Shown in pieces: positions 30,799 to 39,632 of a stretch of DNA of 64,000 nucleotides. Numbering within the stretch: position 1 is the stretch's first letter; the number at the start of each line of letters is the position of its first letter. Source of the stretch: Immundisolibacter cernigliae (GTDB lineage: Bacteria > Pseudomonadota > Gammaproteobacteria > Immundisolibacterales > Immundisolibacteraceae); assembly GCF_001697225.1 (NCBI RefSeq), contig NZ_CP014671.1:3038001-3102000 (forward strand), in the 5' to 3' direction. The notes under the pieces are model-generated. The model had not been told where the DNA came from. It saw nothing but the letters and a program-made list of their open reading frames with translations, and searched no databases. Position numbers and translations under genes: made by a program.

Positions 30799-32115
30799 AT
30801 GAGTTCAATCTCTAAAGGCGATCTTGTCTTTCAACCTAGTTTGGCGGATTTCTCGGCGCAGCGAGCAGACAAAGCGCTCACAGTCCTTGCGGGAGCCAAC
30901 AATTCCGGCAAAAGCCTTGTACTCAAGTGGTTGAAGCAAACTCTTGGTCGCGTCGCCTATATGGTTGGGACAAATCGCTTCTATCACGTCTATCACTTCA
31001 GCACGGGCATCCGCGATCCGAATCAGGTGGATCAGTTTGAAAACCAGTTCAACAGCCAGTTCCATCAAGAGCAATACAACTACGAGCAGAACTTTCTCGA
31101 TCTCAACGGCATAATCGTCGGGCTTAGTAACAAACAGCGCTCAGCGCTGTTTGATCTTTGCAGTCAGCTCATCGGATCAACGTTCTCGCTAAAAAAGGTG
31201 GATGAAGAAAATGAGTTGAGTAATCGCTACATCGATATGGATGGCCAAAATCTGAGTGTTGGAAGTACTGGCACTCGTCTCTTGATGACTATCCTGGGTA
31301 TTTGCATGGATGATAGGTACAGCTCAATCCTGATCGACGAACCTGAGTTAGGGCTTGGGCCAAAAGTACAGCAAGCGCTTTCCTCGTTTCTACAGGACAC
31401 CGCGGAACGAAAGAAGTGTTTTCCTCATCTCAATCGGGTGTTTCTCGCTACGCATTCCCACCTGTTTCTTAGCAGAGATGACATCTCCAACAACTTCATC
31501 ATTTCAAAGAACGGGAAGAACATATGCCTGACTCAGGTAAATTCAATCTCTGACTTCCACCGTCTCCAGTTCAACTTGCTTGGCAACTCTCTTGAGTCAA
31601 TGTTCTTTCCCTCGGTGATCGTCGTAGTCGAAGGCAAAACCGATCATGAATACATTGAGCGAGTCCTTCAACTAAAGTTTCCGGGCCGCCGAATTACAGT
31701 AATTCCATCTGGGGGAGACGTTAAGAGGAAAGTGGCCGGACTTCGTGAGGCATTTGGCGACCTGATGAAGAGCCCGTTCCGTAGCCGACTATTTGTTGTT
31801 CTTGATAAGGTTCATCAACCCGGACTGGTTGCAGAATTACAGGAAATGGGCGTGCCAACGGACAATGTCGTTCGCTGGGAAAAAAACGGCATCGAATATG
31901 TTTACCCGAGTTCGCTCTTAGTGAGTGTCTTTTCGTGTGGAGAATCGCTATTGCAGGCGCTGTCGATTAGTGGTGACGTCATCACGTTGAACGGTATTTC
32001 AAAGACAAAAAATGCACTGAAGGACGAGATACTCAAGGGGCTTGACTCAAGTACTCCATTGCCGAGCGAATTGGAGATAAAACTGCTCGCGAAAGTTACG
32101 GTGGCCATTGAATAA
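30799..32115 (+). CDS. OLD-family ATPase/TOPRIM nuclease, likely defence gene
   Basis: Protein of 438 residues. The ABC-type ATPase half has Walker A GANNSGKS (32-39), a signature-like SVGSTGTR (153-160), Walker B LIDEPE (D180, E181) and H219 in ATHS. The TOPRIM half has VVEGKTD (E278) and VVLDK (D336). OLD nucleases cut DNA and several act in phage defence. Here the usual DxD is DKV, so the second acidic residue is missing and nuclease activity is uncertain. ATG at 30799 follows TGGAG. The gene is AT-rich, lies 25 bp after the IS30 element, and is followed by GCCCAAC (32121-32127), a possible attC box, so it is probably a second cassette. Confidence 0.75.
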   Translation: MSSISKGDLVFQPSLADFSAQRADKALTVLAGANNSGKSLVLKWLKQTLGRVAYMVGTNRFYHVYHFSTGIRDPNQVDQFENQFNSQFHQEQYNYEQNFLDLNGIIVGLSNKQRSALFDLCSQLIGSTFSLKKVDEENELSNRYIDMDGQNLSVGSTGTRLLMTILGICMDDRYSSILIDEPELGLGPKVQQALSSFLQDTAERKKCFPHLNRVFLATHSHLFLSRDDISNNFIISKNGKNICLTQVNSISDFHRLQFNLLGNSLESMFFPSVIVVVEGKTDHEYIERVLQLKFPGRRITVIPSGGDVKRKVAGLREAFGDLMKSPFRSRLFVVLDKVHQPGLVAELQEMGVPTDNVVRWEKNGIEYVYPSSLLVSVFSCGESLLQALSISGDVITLNGISKTKNALKDEILKGLDSSTPLPSELEIKLLAKVTVAIE

Positions 32116-32493
32116 GCGGTGCCCAACCCATCGTTCCAGCGAGCAAGGGTGGGCAAAGCACAGCGTGCCCACGCGGTTTTAGGATTTGGCAGATACACGG
32201 ACTTGGCCCGTTTGCCCCACGGGCCACACAAACACGATTCAACACGCCGGCAAAAAAACGCAACCTCAATTGCGAACGTCGGAGTCTCCCAATAATGAGC
32301 AAGCGTAGCCTGGATGGAGCGCAGCGGAATCCGGGGTGATGAGGCAGCCGGTTTCCCGTATTGCGCTGCGCTGCATACGGGCTACCAACGCTCAGGCATT
32401 CGGCCCGAGGGCGGGCCTCCCACAGGCCAGGGCTCCGCTCGCTACAAAACCCTTCAGGTGGCGCGCGATCGTTAACTCGGCTCTGCGCGCCGC
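32116..32493. other. Intergenic region with attC-like box and dispersed repeats
   Basis: No gene seen. GCCCAAC at 32121-32127, six bases after the OLD-like stop codon, fits the RYYYAAC box of attC, but I find no matching GTTRRRY within the next 150 bp. A hairpin repeat GTGGGCA/TGCCCAC starts at 32149, perhaps replacing the rest of the site. At 32305-32336 is a GTAGCC-GGATGGAGCGCAGCGGAATCCGGG-type repeat common in proteobacterial intergenic DNA. The C-terminal fragment of the aldehyde dehydrogenase follows. Confidence 0.5.
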
Positions 32494-32564
32494 TCACCGC
32501 ATGACAAACGGATCCGGCTGTTCGCGCGCCGTGCTGAGCCACACGGTCTTGGTCTGAGTGTAGG
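32494..32564 (-). pseudogene. Severed C-terminal end of the aldehyde dehydrogenase
   Basis: Encodes the last 21 residues (TQTKTVWLSTAR and following), which match the conserved end of aldehyde dehydrogenases. They join the body at 33651 onward in frame once the IS481 element and one TGTAGG copy are removed. On its own it is read only as an extension of the IS481 transposase. Confidence 0.85.
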
Positions 32565-33531
32565 TGTCACGTCCCGGCCGATTATTTGGCCTTCGATGAA
32601 ACAGCTCCGGTTTTGAAGCGTACCAGTGCTGAAGCGCTTGAGCCGGAGTCTGGGCGTTCAGTGCCTTCTGCGGCAAGTGGTGGTTGTAGAGCGTGACATA
32701 GCGGTGCAGGGTCTGCTCCAGGTCCTCGCTGGACCTGAAGTGGTGCGTGCGCAGCAGGTCCGCGATGCGCCCGTTGAAGCGCTCGACCATGCCATTGGTC
32801 TGCGGGTGGCGCGGGGGCGTCAGACGGTGCTCGATGCCCAGTTCCTGGCACAGGCGATCGAACTCATGCGTCCCGGTCGGGGCCCGCGCCCGGCTCCCGA
32901 ACAGCCGGTCCGTGAACTCGGTGCCGTTGTCGGTGAGCAGGCGCGTGATGCGCACCGGGCAGGCCGTGGCCAGGGCACTGAGGAAGGCGCGCGCCGAGCG
33001 CGCGCTCTTGTCGGCTTTCAGGGCCACGTAAACCCAGCGGGTGGCCCGATCGATGGCCACGAACAGGAACCGGCGCCGGTCCTCGTCGGCCATCTGCGGC
33101 AGGTACTTCACGTCGACGTGCACAAAGCCGGGCACGTAGGTCTTGAAGGTCTTGCTGACCGCTTTGTCCGGCGCCGGGCGCAGGGCGCGCAGGTTGCCCA
33201 CGCCGTGGCGGCGCAGGCAGCGGTCCAGCCCGGAGCGGGACACGTCCGGACACAGGAACTCGCGCGTCACCGCCAGCAGGTCGTCCAGCGGCAGCAGCAG
33301 GGCCCGGCGCAGGTAGACCACGATCGCCTCCTGGCCGGGGGTCAACGTCGTTTGCAGGCGGTGCGCGGTGTGCGGCCGGTCGTAGACATCCGGGCGCCGC
33401 TTCCATTTGTAGATCGTCGGCTCGGTGACGCCAAAGCGGCGGGCCAGCACCGCCACCGGCTCATCACTGGCCGCGATCTGCGCCCGCACGTGGGGCGTGG
33501 TGCGGGCTTGTTTGTGCAGTGCAATCAGCAT
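32494..33531 (-). CDS. IS481-family transposase, fused in frame to host gene tail
   Basis: Transposase of about 322 residues within the element: N-terminal helix-turn-helix (VAVLARRFGVTEPTIYKW) and integrase core with HVDVKYLP (first Asp), LLTDNGTEF (second Asp) and QTNGMVERFNG (Glu). The tail NNRPGRD resembles the family's usual C-terminus, but no stop codon occurs before the element ends. Translation runs into the aldehyde dehydrogenase end and stops at 32494, adding about 23 foreign residues. Depending on insertion site the element would use different host stop codons. Confidence 0.88.
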   Translation of the reverse strand: MLIALHKQARTTPHVRAQIAASDEPVAVLARRFGVTEPTIYKWKRRPDVYDRPHTAHRLQTTLTPGQEAIVVYLRRALLLPLDDLLAVTREFLCPDVSRSGLDRCLRRHGVGNLRALRPAPDKAVSKTFKTYVPGFVHVDVKYLPQMADEDRRRFLFVAIDRATRWVYVALKADKSARSARAFLSALATACPVRITRLLTDNGTEFTDRLFGSRARAPTGTHEFDRLCQELGIEHRLTPPRHPQTNGMVERFNGRIADLLRTHHFRSSEDLEQTLHRYVTLYNHHLPQKALNAQTPAQALQHWYASKPELFHRRPNNRPGRDTYTQTKTVWLSTAREQPDPFVMR

Positions 33532-33644
33532 GCGGACACCTCCCGATCAACCGCTTTCCCGTCCCCTGCCAGCTCCCGGAACACCTCGCGCGCCAGCAGC
33601 AGCGGGGACCGAGACGGAACTATATGATGATCCGGGATGGAACA
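32565..33644 (-). mobile_element. IS481-family insertion sequence, complete
   Basis: A 1080-bp element with inverted repeats starting TGT (TGTCACGTCCCGG at the left, TGTTCCATCCCGG reading in from the right) and 6-bp target duplications TGTAGG at 32559-32564 and 33645-33650. It inserted into the 3' end of an aldehyde dehydrogenase gene in the same orientation. Clean ends and duplications suggest a recent event. Confidence 0.93.
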
Positions 33645-35055
33645 TGTAGGCAGCCAGGGCCTCGGCGCCGTTCTCTCGCCCGATGCCGCTGGCCTTGTAG
33701 CCACCGAAAGGCGCCAGGTACGACACGGCCCGGTAGGTATTGACCCACACGGTGCCGGCGGCGAGCGCGTCGGACATTTCAAGCGCGCGGCGCAGGTTCT
33801 GCGTCCACACGCCGGCGGCCAGGCCGTAGTCGGAGTCGTTGGCGATGCGGATGGCCTCGTCCTGGTCGCCAAAGCGCAGCACGGACATGACCGGGCCGAA
33901 GACTTCCTCGCGAGCGATGCGCATGTCGTTGGTCACGTCCGCAAAGATGGTCGGCTGCACGAACAGGCCCTTGCCGCCGGCCGGGTGCGGGGCCGGGCCG
34001 CCGCCGAGTACGCAGCGGGCGCCTTCGGCCCTGGCGATTTCGATGTAGGAGAGGATTTTTTCGTACTGCGGGCGGGTGGTGACGGGGCCGACCTGCGTGG
34101 CCAGATCGGCCGGGTCGCCCAGTTTGGCGCGCCCGGCGAAGGCGACCAGGCGCTCGACGAAAGCGTCGTGGATGCTGTCCTCGACCAGCACGCGCGAGCC
34201 GGCGAGACAGGTCTGCCCGGTGGCGGCGAAGATGCCGGCGATGACGCCCTTGACCGCCTGGTCGAGGTCGGCGTCCGCAAACACGATGTTGGGCGACTTG
34301 CCGCCCAGTTCCAGCGTGGCGGGGATGAGGCGCTCGGCGGCGGCCTTGTACACGCCGCGCCCGCCGGACTCGCCGCCGGTGAAGGCGACCTTGGCGACCT
34401 TCGGATGCGCCACCAGCGGCACGCCGACTTCGGCTCCAAAGCCGGTCACCACGTTCAGCACGCCGGGCGGGAAGCCGACTTCGTCGAAGATGCGCGCCAG
34501 TGCGATGGAGGAGGCGGACGTGAACTCGGACGGCTTGAGCACCACCGTGTTGCCGGCGGCCAGCGCCGGGGCGAGCTTCCACGTCGCCAGCATGAGCGGC
34601 GAGTTCCACGGCGTGATGGCGGCGATCACGCCCAGCGGCTCCGGCCGCGTGTAGACCGTGACGTCGGGCTTGTCGATGGGGATGACGCGGCCTTCCAGGT
34701 TCTCGGCGAGACCCGCGTAGTAGCGGTACCAGGACGGCAGGTAGCGCGCTTGACCGCCGGTTTCGGCAATCAGCTTGCCGTTGTCGCGGGTTTCGATTTG
34801 GGCCAGCTCGCCGGCGGCCTGCTCCAGGCGATCGGCCAGGGCGCGCAGCAGGCCGGCGCGGTAGGCGGGTTTGCTGCGGCCCCAGCCGCTTTCGAATGCA
34901 GTTCGGGCCGCAGCCACGGCGGCATCCACGTCCGCCGGCCCGCCGCGGGCGATCTGTGCCCACGGTTCCAGCGTGTAGGGGTTTTCCGTTTCGAACCACT
35001 CGCCGCCGGCGGCGTCGCGGAACTGGCCGGCGATGTAGAGGGGAAAGCGCTGCAT
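33547..35055 (-). pseudogene. NAD(P)-dependent aldehyde dehydrogenase, 3' end cut off by IS481
   Basis: The body of an aldehyde dehydrogenase of about 491 original residues. Catalytic C283 (GQTCLAGSR) and E249 (LELGGKSPN) and the cofactor-binding region (PWNSPL to FTGG) are intact. After Y470 the frame enters the IS481 element and ends with 32 unrelated residues at 33547, replacing the conserved 21-residue C-terminus, which in this family takes part in subunit contacts. It may be inactive or unstable. It follows the cupin gene on the same strand, 97 bp downstream, so the two may form an operon. Confidence 0.85.
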
Positions 35056-35152
35056 GGGGTGCTCCGTACGGGTGGCGCCGTCGGAGGGGTCGGACGCGAC
35101 ACCGCGGCGACGGGCGAATGCCTGCCCGACCTTCTCGTCGAGCGGGTTCAGG

Positions 35153-35806
35153 TTACTTGACGCGCGCGGTCATGGCCTCGCCGGGCGGCCGGGCGTTCAG
35201 GCCGGCTTCGCCGACCACCTCGAACTGCCCAGTCTCGACGGCCTTCTTCTGGCCCCAGGACCAGTGGATGTGCACGCCGTTGGTACGGTCGTAGCGGTTC
35301 TGGATGATGCTGGCCAGGGAATGGCAGCGCACGGCCAGCTCGATGGAGTCGTCGCTTTCCGGGTACAGCTCGTGGGCCACGCCGGGCGGCGAGCAGTCCA
35401 CATCACCCGGCCCCATGACGATCTCGTCGATCTTGCGCAGGCGCACCTTGCCGGTGGCCGGGTCCACGCCGTCCTGCGTCCAGTGCACCAGGCGCAGCTT
35501 GCCGGCCACCTGCACGTTGATGGCCCAGCAGGCACCGTGGTCGTGCGGCTCGCGGTAGCCGATCTTGGACGAGTGCACGCCCATGATGCCCAGCCCCGGA
35601 TCCGTCATGCTGCCGTAGAGGTCGGGATTCTCGCCGGTCGCGGCGCCCAGGGCGGCCAGCAGCTGGGGATCGGCGACGGCTTTTTTCATCACGGCGGCCA
35701 GTTGCTCCATTACCCCGGGCCGGTGCGCGTCGTCGCCGGCGATGCGCAGCATTTCGTCCAGCATGGCCTGCATGGCCGGCGGTTGGCTTTTGGTTGGTGC
35801 GTTCAT
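35153..35806 (-). CDS. Cupin protein, cysteine-dioxygenase-like
   Basis: Single-cupin protein of 217 residues. The first cupin motif contains EPHDHGACWAINVQVAG and the second VAHELYPESDD, giving metal-binding His residues in an arrangement similar to thiol (cysteine) dioxygenases, which oxidise thiols to sulfinates. GAGGAG precedes the ATG at 35806. Its downstream neighbour is the disrupted aldehyde dehydrogenase. Substrate unknown; assignment to thiol dioxygenases is by motif resemblance only. Confidence 0.65.
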   Translation of the reverse strand: MNAPTKSQPPAMQAMLDEMLRIAGDDAHRPGVMEQLAAVMKKAVADPQLLAALGAATGENPDLYGSMTDPGLGIMGVHSSKIGYREPHDHGACWAINVQVAGKLRLVHWTQDGVDPATGKVRLRKIDEIVMGPGDVDCSPPGVAHELYPESDDSIELAVRCHSLASIIQNRYDRTNGVHIHWSWGQKKAVETGQFEVVGEAGLNARPPGEAMTARVK

Positions 35807-36071
35807 TGGTTTGTCTCCTCGTCATCGATCGGGGTGCGGATGCGCCTGCGGGCAACGATAGCACCCGGTCGGCAGCCGAGATCGGGCTGTGCCGCGTCAT
35901 TGATGGTCGAACGCCGGGACGGTCCGGATGTCATCGATCCGCAACGGAACTGCCACCGGCCGGTCACACCAGGGTCACGGTTTCGAAAAGTGCGGCCCCG
36001 ATAGTTGGCTTCGGATGCCTTGGGCGTCCACCCACCAATCACGCCTTCGGGCACGCCTTCGGGGAGCAACG

Positions 36072-37352
36072 ATGCAAAAGACACTATTTTCTCGATTCAC
36101 GGGCGCGCTGTTTGCGGCCGGCTGCCTGTTCAGTGCCGTGCTGCACGCCGCCGGGCCGGCTGACGACCTTCAGGGCCCGCTGTCGGCGTTCGGCAAGCCG
36201 GACCTGCGTGCCAACGTTCAGGTGGGGCCGCGACCGTTTTATCTGGTCGCGGGCATGGACGAGGGCGCCCTGAAGTCGAAATTGAAGCGCTGTGCGGACG
36301 GGCCGTTCCGGCGTTCGGATTTTTCGATCGGCCATCGCGGTGCGGGGCTGCAGATTCCGGAACACACCAAGGAATCGTACGAGGCGGCGGCCCGGATGGG
36401 CGCCGGCATCGTCGAATGCGATGTGACGTTCACCAGCGATGGCGCGCTGGTGTGCCGCCACGCGGAATGCGACCTGCACACGACGACCAACATCGTTGCC
36501 ACCGATCTGAACAGCAAGTGCTCGGTGCCGTACAGCGGGCCCGGATCGTCGCCGAAGTGCTGCACCAGCGACATCACGCTGGCCGAGTTCCGGACGCTCA
36601 CCGGCAAGATGGACGCCAGCAACCCGGCGGCGACGGATGCGCAGGGCTACCTGGGCGGTACTGCCGACTGGCGCACGGACCTGTACACCGGGCGCGGCAC
36701 GCTGATGACGCTGGACGAGAGCATCGCGCTGAACCAGCGGCTTGGCGTCAAGCACACGCCGGAACTCAAGGGCGGCGATCCGGCGCGCATTGCGGCGGTA
36801 TTCGGCGGCCAGGCGCAGTACGCGCAGGCGTTGATCGACCACCTGCAGGCGGCGGGTGTCCGCCCGCGTGACGCCTGGCCGCAGTCGTTCGACCTGGCCG
36901 ACGTGCTGTACTGGATTCACAACGCGCCGGCCTATGGCCGCCAGGCGGTCTACCTGGTGGACTACGATCCGGCCGCGAAGGACACGCTGCCGCCGCTGCC
37001 GCTGGCGACGCTTGAGTCGCTCAAGGCCCAGGGCGTGAAGATCATCGCCCCGCCGATGCCGGCCCTGCTGGCGGTGGATGCCGAAGGCCGCATCGTGCCA
37101 TCGGCGCTGGCGAACGAGCTCAAGCGCCTCGGTTTCGACATCATCACCTGGACTTTCGAGCGCTCGGACCTGCGCCAGGGCGCGTCGAAAGCGGGCTTCT
37201 ACTACGCCTTCGATCCCGAGGGCCGGGCGATCGCCAAGGACAGCGACATGTACAAGGCGCTCGACGTGCTGGCCAAGCGCGTAGGCGTGCTGGGCATTTT
37301 CTCCGACTGGCCGGGCACGGTGACCTATTACGCCAACTGCATGGGTCTTTGA
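36072..37352 (+). CDS. Secreted glycerophosphodiester phosphodiesterase
   Basis: Protein of 426 residues with an N-terminal signal peptide (hydrophobic stretch ending near VLHAAGPA), so probably periplasmic. The GDPD domain shows the HRGAGLQIPEHTKESY catalytic region, then GIVECDVTFTSDG and CRHAECDL, and a C-terminal WTFERSDL. It hydrolyses glycerophosphodiesters to glycerol 3-phosphate and an alcohol. ATG at 36072 follows GGGGAGC; the frame is open upstream but the signal peptide fixes this start. Longer than classical GlpQ, with cysteine-containing insertions before the TIM-barrel end. Confidence 0.85.
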   Translation: MQKTLFSRFTGALFAAGCLFSAVLHAAGPADDLQGPLSAFGKPDLRANVQVGPRPFYLVAGMDEGALKSKLKRCADGPFRRSDFSIGHRGAGLQIPEHTKESYEAAARMGAGIVECDVTFTSDGALVCRHAECDLHTTTNIVATDLNSKCSVPYSGPGSSPKCCTSDITLAEFRTLTGKMDASNPAATDAQGYLGGTADWRTDLYTGRGTLMTLDESIALNQRLGVKHTPELKGGDPARIAAVFGGQAQYAQALIDHLQAAGVRPRDAWPQSFDLADVLYWIHNAPAYGRQAVYLVDYDPAAKDTLPPLPLATLESLKAQGVKIIAPPMPALLAVDAEGRIVPSALANELKRLGFDIITWTFERSDLRQGASKAGFYYAFDPEGRAIAKDSDMYKALDVLAKRVGVLGIFSDWPGTVTYYANCMGL

Positions 37353-37374
37353 GAAGCCGGCGCGGGGCACACAC

Positions 37375-37605
37375 AGCGCGACGTGGCAACCTTGCCTTTG
37401 GTCTGTCGGGGCGTATCGGCTGGCTGGAAAGGCAAGGTCCTCACGTCGCTGCGCTCCTCAGGACGACGGGGTGTTGGTGAGATGCGGCGGCGGCGCAGCG
37501 TGGACAGCGCGCCCTGACCGTCGACATACAAACGCCCTCACCCCGTCGTTGCGAGGAGCGCACCGCGCGACGTGGCAACCTTGCCTTTGGTCTGCCGGGG
37601 GCGTG
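37375..37605. repeat. REP/BIME-like cluster
   Basis: Three units: GCGACGTGGCAACCTTGCC (37379-37397) continuing to 37412, an inverted unit at 37428-37472, and a direct unit at 37539-37605 (CCCGTCGTTGCGAGGAGCGC and the same GCGACGTGG tail). They fill the gap between the convergent phosphodiesterase and LLM genes. Such elements are common near gene ends and may stabilise or terminate transcripts. Confidence 0.7.
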
Positions 37606-37637
37606 CCGGCTGGAATGCGCCGCCCCGCGTCACGTCC

Positions 37638-38708
37638 TCAAGTGAAGTGCGGCATCACCTTGTCGGCAAACAGGCGCATGGAATTGCTGACCTTGTCGTG
37701 CGGCATGGCGCCGACGTTGGTCCACAGGATGATGTCCTGCAGGCCGACCTCGTCGCGCAGGCGGGTGATGCGCTCGATGGCTTCCTCGGGACTGCCGAAG
37801 ATGGCCAGCTCGCGGCAAACGAAGTCGTAGTTCAGGTCCTTGGTCAGCTCGCCCAGCTGCAGATAGCCCTTGTAGCTGTCCGGGAACTGGGCATGCTTTT
37901 CCTGCAGGCGGCCCATCATCTCGCCCATCATCACGCCGATGATGTCGTAGTAGCTCATCATGGCTTTTTCCACGTCACGCCGGGCGCGGTCGCCGTCGCT
38001 GTCGATGTACACCGGCAGCAGCACCGGCAGGCGGAACTTCGAGGCGTCTCGCTGGTACTTGGCCAGAGCCGCCTTGTAGCCGCCCACGGCCTGCTTGAGC
38101 TGCTCCAGCGGCAGCACCTGCGCCGGCAGGAACAGGTTGAAGCCGTACTCGCCGGCAAGATCGAAGGTGTCCGGGCTGAAGGCCGACACGAAAGTCGGCA
38201 GGGTCGGCTTTTGCACCGGCTTGGGCACCACGCGCACCCGGTCGATGCTGTTGAACTTGCCGTTGAAGCTGAATTCCTCCTCGGTCCAGGCCAGGCGGAT
38301 GATGTCCAGGTGCTCCCGGAACAGTGCCTTGGACTGGTCGATGTCGATGTTGAAATGGTCGTAGATGCCGGTCATCGGGTGGCCGCGGCCGATGCCCCAG
38401 TCGACGCGGCCGCCGGACAGGATGTCCAGCGTGGCGAGCTCTTCGGCCAGGCGCAGCGGCTGGTTGATCGGCAGCACGGAAATGCCCATGCCCAGACGAA
38501 TGCGTTTGGTGACCTGGCTGGCGGCGGCGGCCAGCAGCAGCGGTGCCGGCAGAATCGAATAGGCGCGCTGGAAGTGCAGTTCGGCCAGCCACAGGCAGTC
38601 GTAGCCCAGTTCGTCGGCCAGGCAGAACTGGTCCAGGTGCTCCTGGTAGAGCTCGGCGTCGCTGCGATCGGCGGCGCCCTGCATCTCGTAAAACAGACCG
38701 AATTTCAT
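37638..38708 (-). CDS. LLM-class flavin-dependent oxidoreductase
   Basis: Bacterial-luciferase-like monooxygenase of 356 residues. Typical features: MKFGLFYEMQ start, DCLWLAELHF segment, a SGGRVDWGIGRG motif and a central TFVSAFSPDTFD region. Members use reduced flavin and O2 on substrates such as aldehydes, alkanes and sulfonates, or F420. It is divergent from the diiron-oxidase/Rieske operon, sharing a 176-bp promoter region, so it may belong to the same pathway. No flavin reductase partner is seen. Confidence 0.85.
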   Translation of the reverse strand: MKFGLFYEMQGAADRSDAELYQEHLDQFCLADELGYDCLWLAELHFQRAYSILPAPLLLAAAASQVTKRIRLGMGISVLPINQPLRLAEELATLDILSGGRVDWGIGRGHPMTGIYDHFNIDIDQSKALFREHLDIIRLAWTEEEFSFNGKFNSIDRVRVVPKPVQKPTLPTFVSAFSPDTFDLAGEYGFNLFLPAQVLPLEQLKQAVGGYKAALAKYQRDASKFRLPVLLPVYIDSDGDRARRDVEKAMMSYYDIIGVMMGEMMGRLQEKHAQFPDSYKGYLQLGELTKDLNYDFVCRELAIFGSPEEAIERITRLRDEVGLQDIILWTNVGAMPHDKVSNSMRLFADKVMPHFT

Positions 38709-38884
38709 GCCGGACCACTCCTTGGATTGGCGGCGCGCACGGCGCCGGCTTGGGGTTTTCTTGACTTGCGGGTGAACGCGGCGCGACCATGCGCGCATGG
38801 CTGACTGAACGTTCCGTGGGCGGCTATTCGACCACCGGTTGCCATGCGCCGTCCACGCACCCCAACACGCGCAGGAGAAACACA

Positions 38885-39604
38885 ATGAACCAGCAGGACA
38901 TCGTCGACCGCATTGCCGCCCGCTGCGTGGAGTCGGCCAACACCTGGCCGTGGCTGACCGGCAAGATGACGGTCGGCATGGCGCAGGCCTGGATGATCCA
39001 GCACTCCATCCGCAACCGCCAGTTCAGTGCCAGCTACCGCCCGGCCTGGATGAGCCGCTGCCCGGACCAGGCGGTGGTGCGCAAGACCATCGGCCAGATG
39101 CTCGAAGAACTGGTCTATGACGAGAACCTGAAGGCGCCGCACACCAAGATCCTGTTCGAGATGGCCCGTACGCTCGGCCTGACCGACAAGCAGCTGCACG
39201 ACGCCGTGCCCAACGCCAAGACCGACATCTGGCACCAGGTGACCGAGAACCTGTGCCGCAACCGGCACTGGATCATCGGCTGGCTGTCGACCTCGCTGGA
39301 AGAATTCGTGCTGACCGCCATCGACCGCGAGACCAACATCAGCGCCGACAAGTGGCAGAAGGACCTGGGCCTGACCGACGAACAGCTGTTCTTCTTCCGC
39401 TACCACGAGAAGGCGGACATGGAACACGCCGGCAAGGTCGTGTGGGCGCCGATCAAGCGTCACGTGACCACGCCGGAACTGGCCGCCGACGTACTGGCCG
39501 GTCTGGATACGGCGCTGGAAGCCTCGCGCATCTTCTACGAAGGCGTGATGGACCTGGCCGCCGAGCTCGACGCGCAGGGCGTCAAGCTGCCGACCGCTGC
39601 TTGA
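38885..39604 (+). CDS. Haem-oxygenase-like diiron oxidase (TenA/PqqC superfamily)
   Basis: All-helical protein of 239 residues. Candidate iron ligands are E74/E75 (MLEELVYDE), H86, E139/E140 (STSLEEF) and the H174-x3-D178-x2-H181 motif, which together match haem-oxygenase-like diiron oxidases such as UndA and CADD rather than TenA thiaminases. These enzymes use O2 for decarboxylation, N-oxygenation or C-C cleavage. CAGGAGA precedes the ATG. It is the first gene of a four-gene operon with a Rieske oxygenase, an aldehyde dehydrogenase and an alcohol dehydrogenase. Substrate unknown. Confidence 0.75.
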   Translation: MNQQDIVDRIAARCVESANTWPWLTGKMTVGMAQAWMIQHSIRNRQFSASYRPAWMSRCPDQAVVRKTIGQMLEELVYDENLKAPHTKILFEMARTLGLTDKQLHDAVPNAKTDIWHQVTENLCRNRHWIIGWLSTSLEEFVLTAIDRETNISADKWQKDLGLTDEQLFFFRYHEKADMEHAGKVVWAPIKRHVTTPELAADVLAGLDTALEASRIFYEGVMDLAAELDAQGVKLPTAA

Positions 39605-39632
39605 CCCACATCATCTCAGGAGCCCCGACGCC

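Noticed and set aside
37375-37605. Considered as a CRISPR array
   Set aside because: Only three units, in both orientations and with irregular spacing; a REP/BIME-type cluster fits better.
38885-39604. TenA thiaminase for thiamine salvage
   Set aside because: The HxxxDxxH metal motif and neighbouring oxygenase and dehydrogenases fit a diiron oxidase; there are no thiamine genes or riboswitch nearby.
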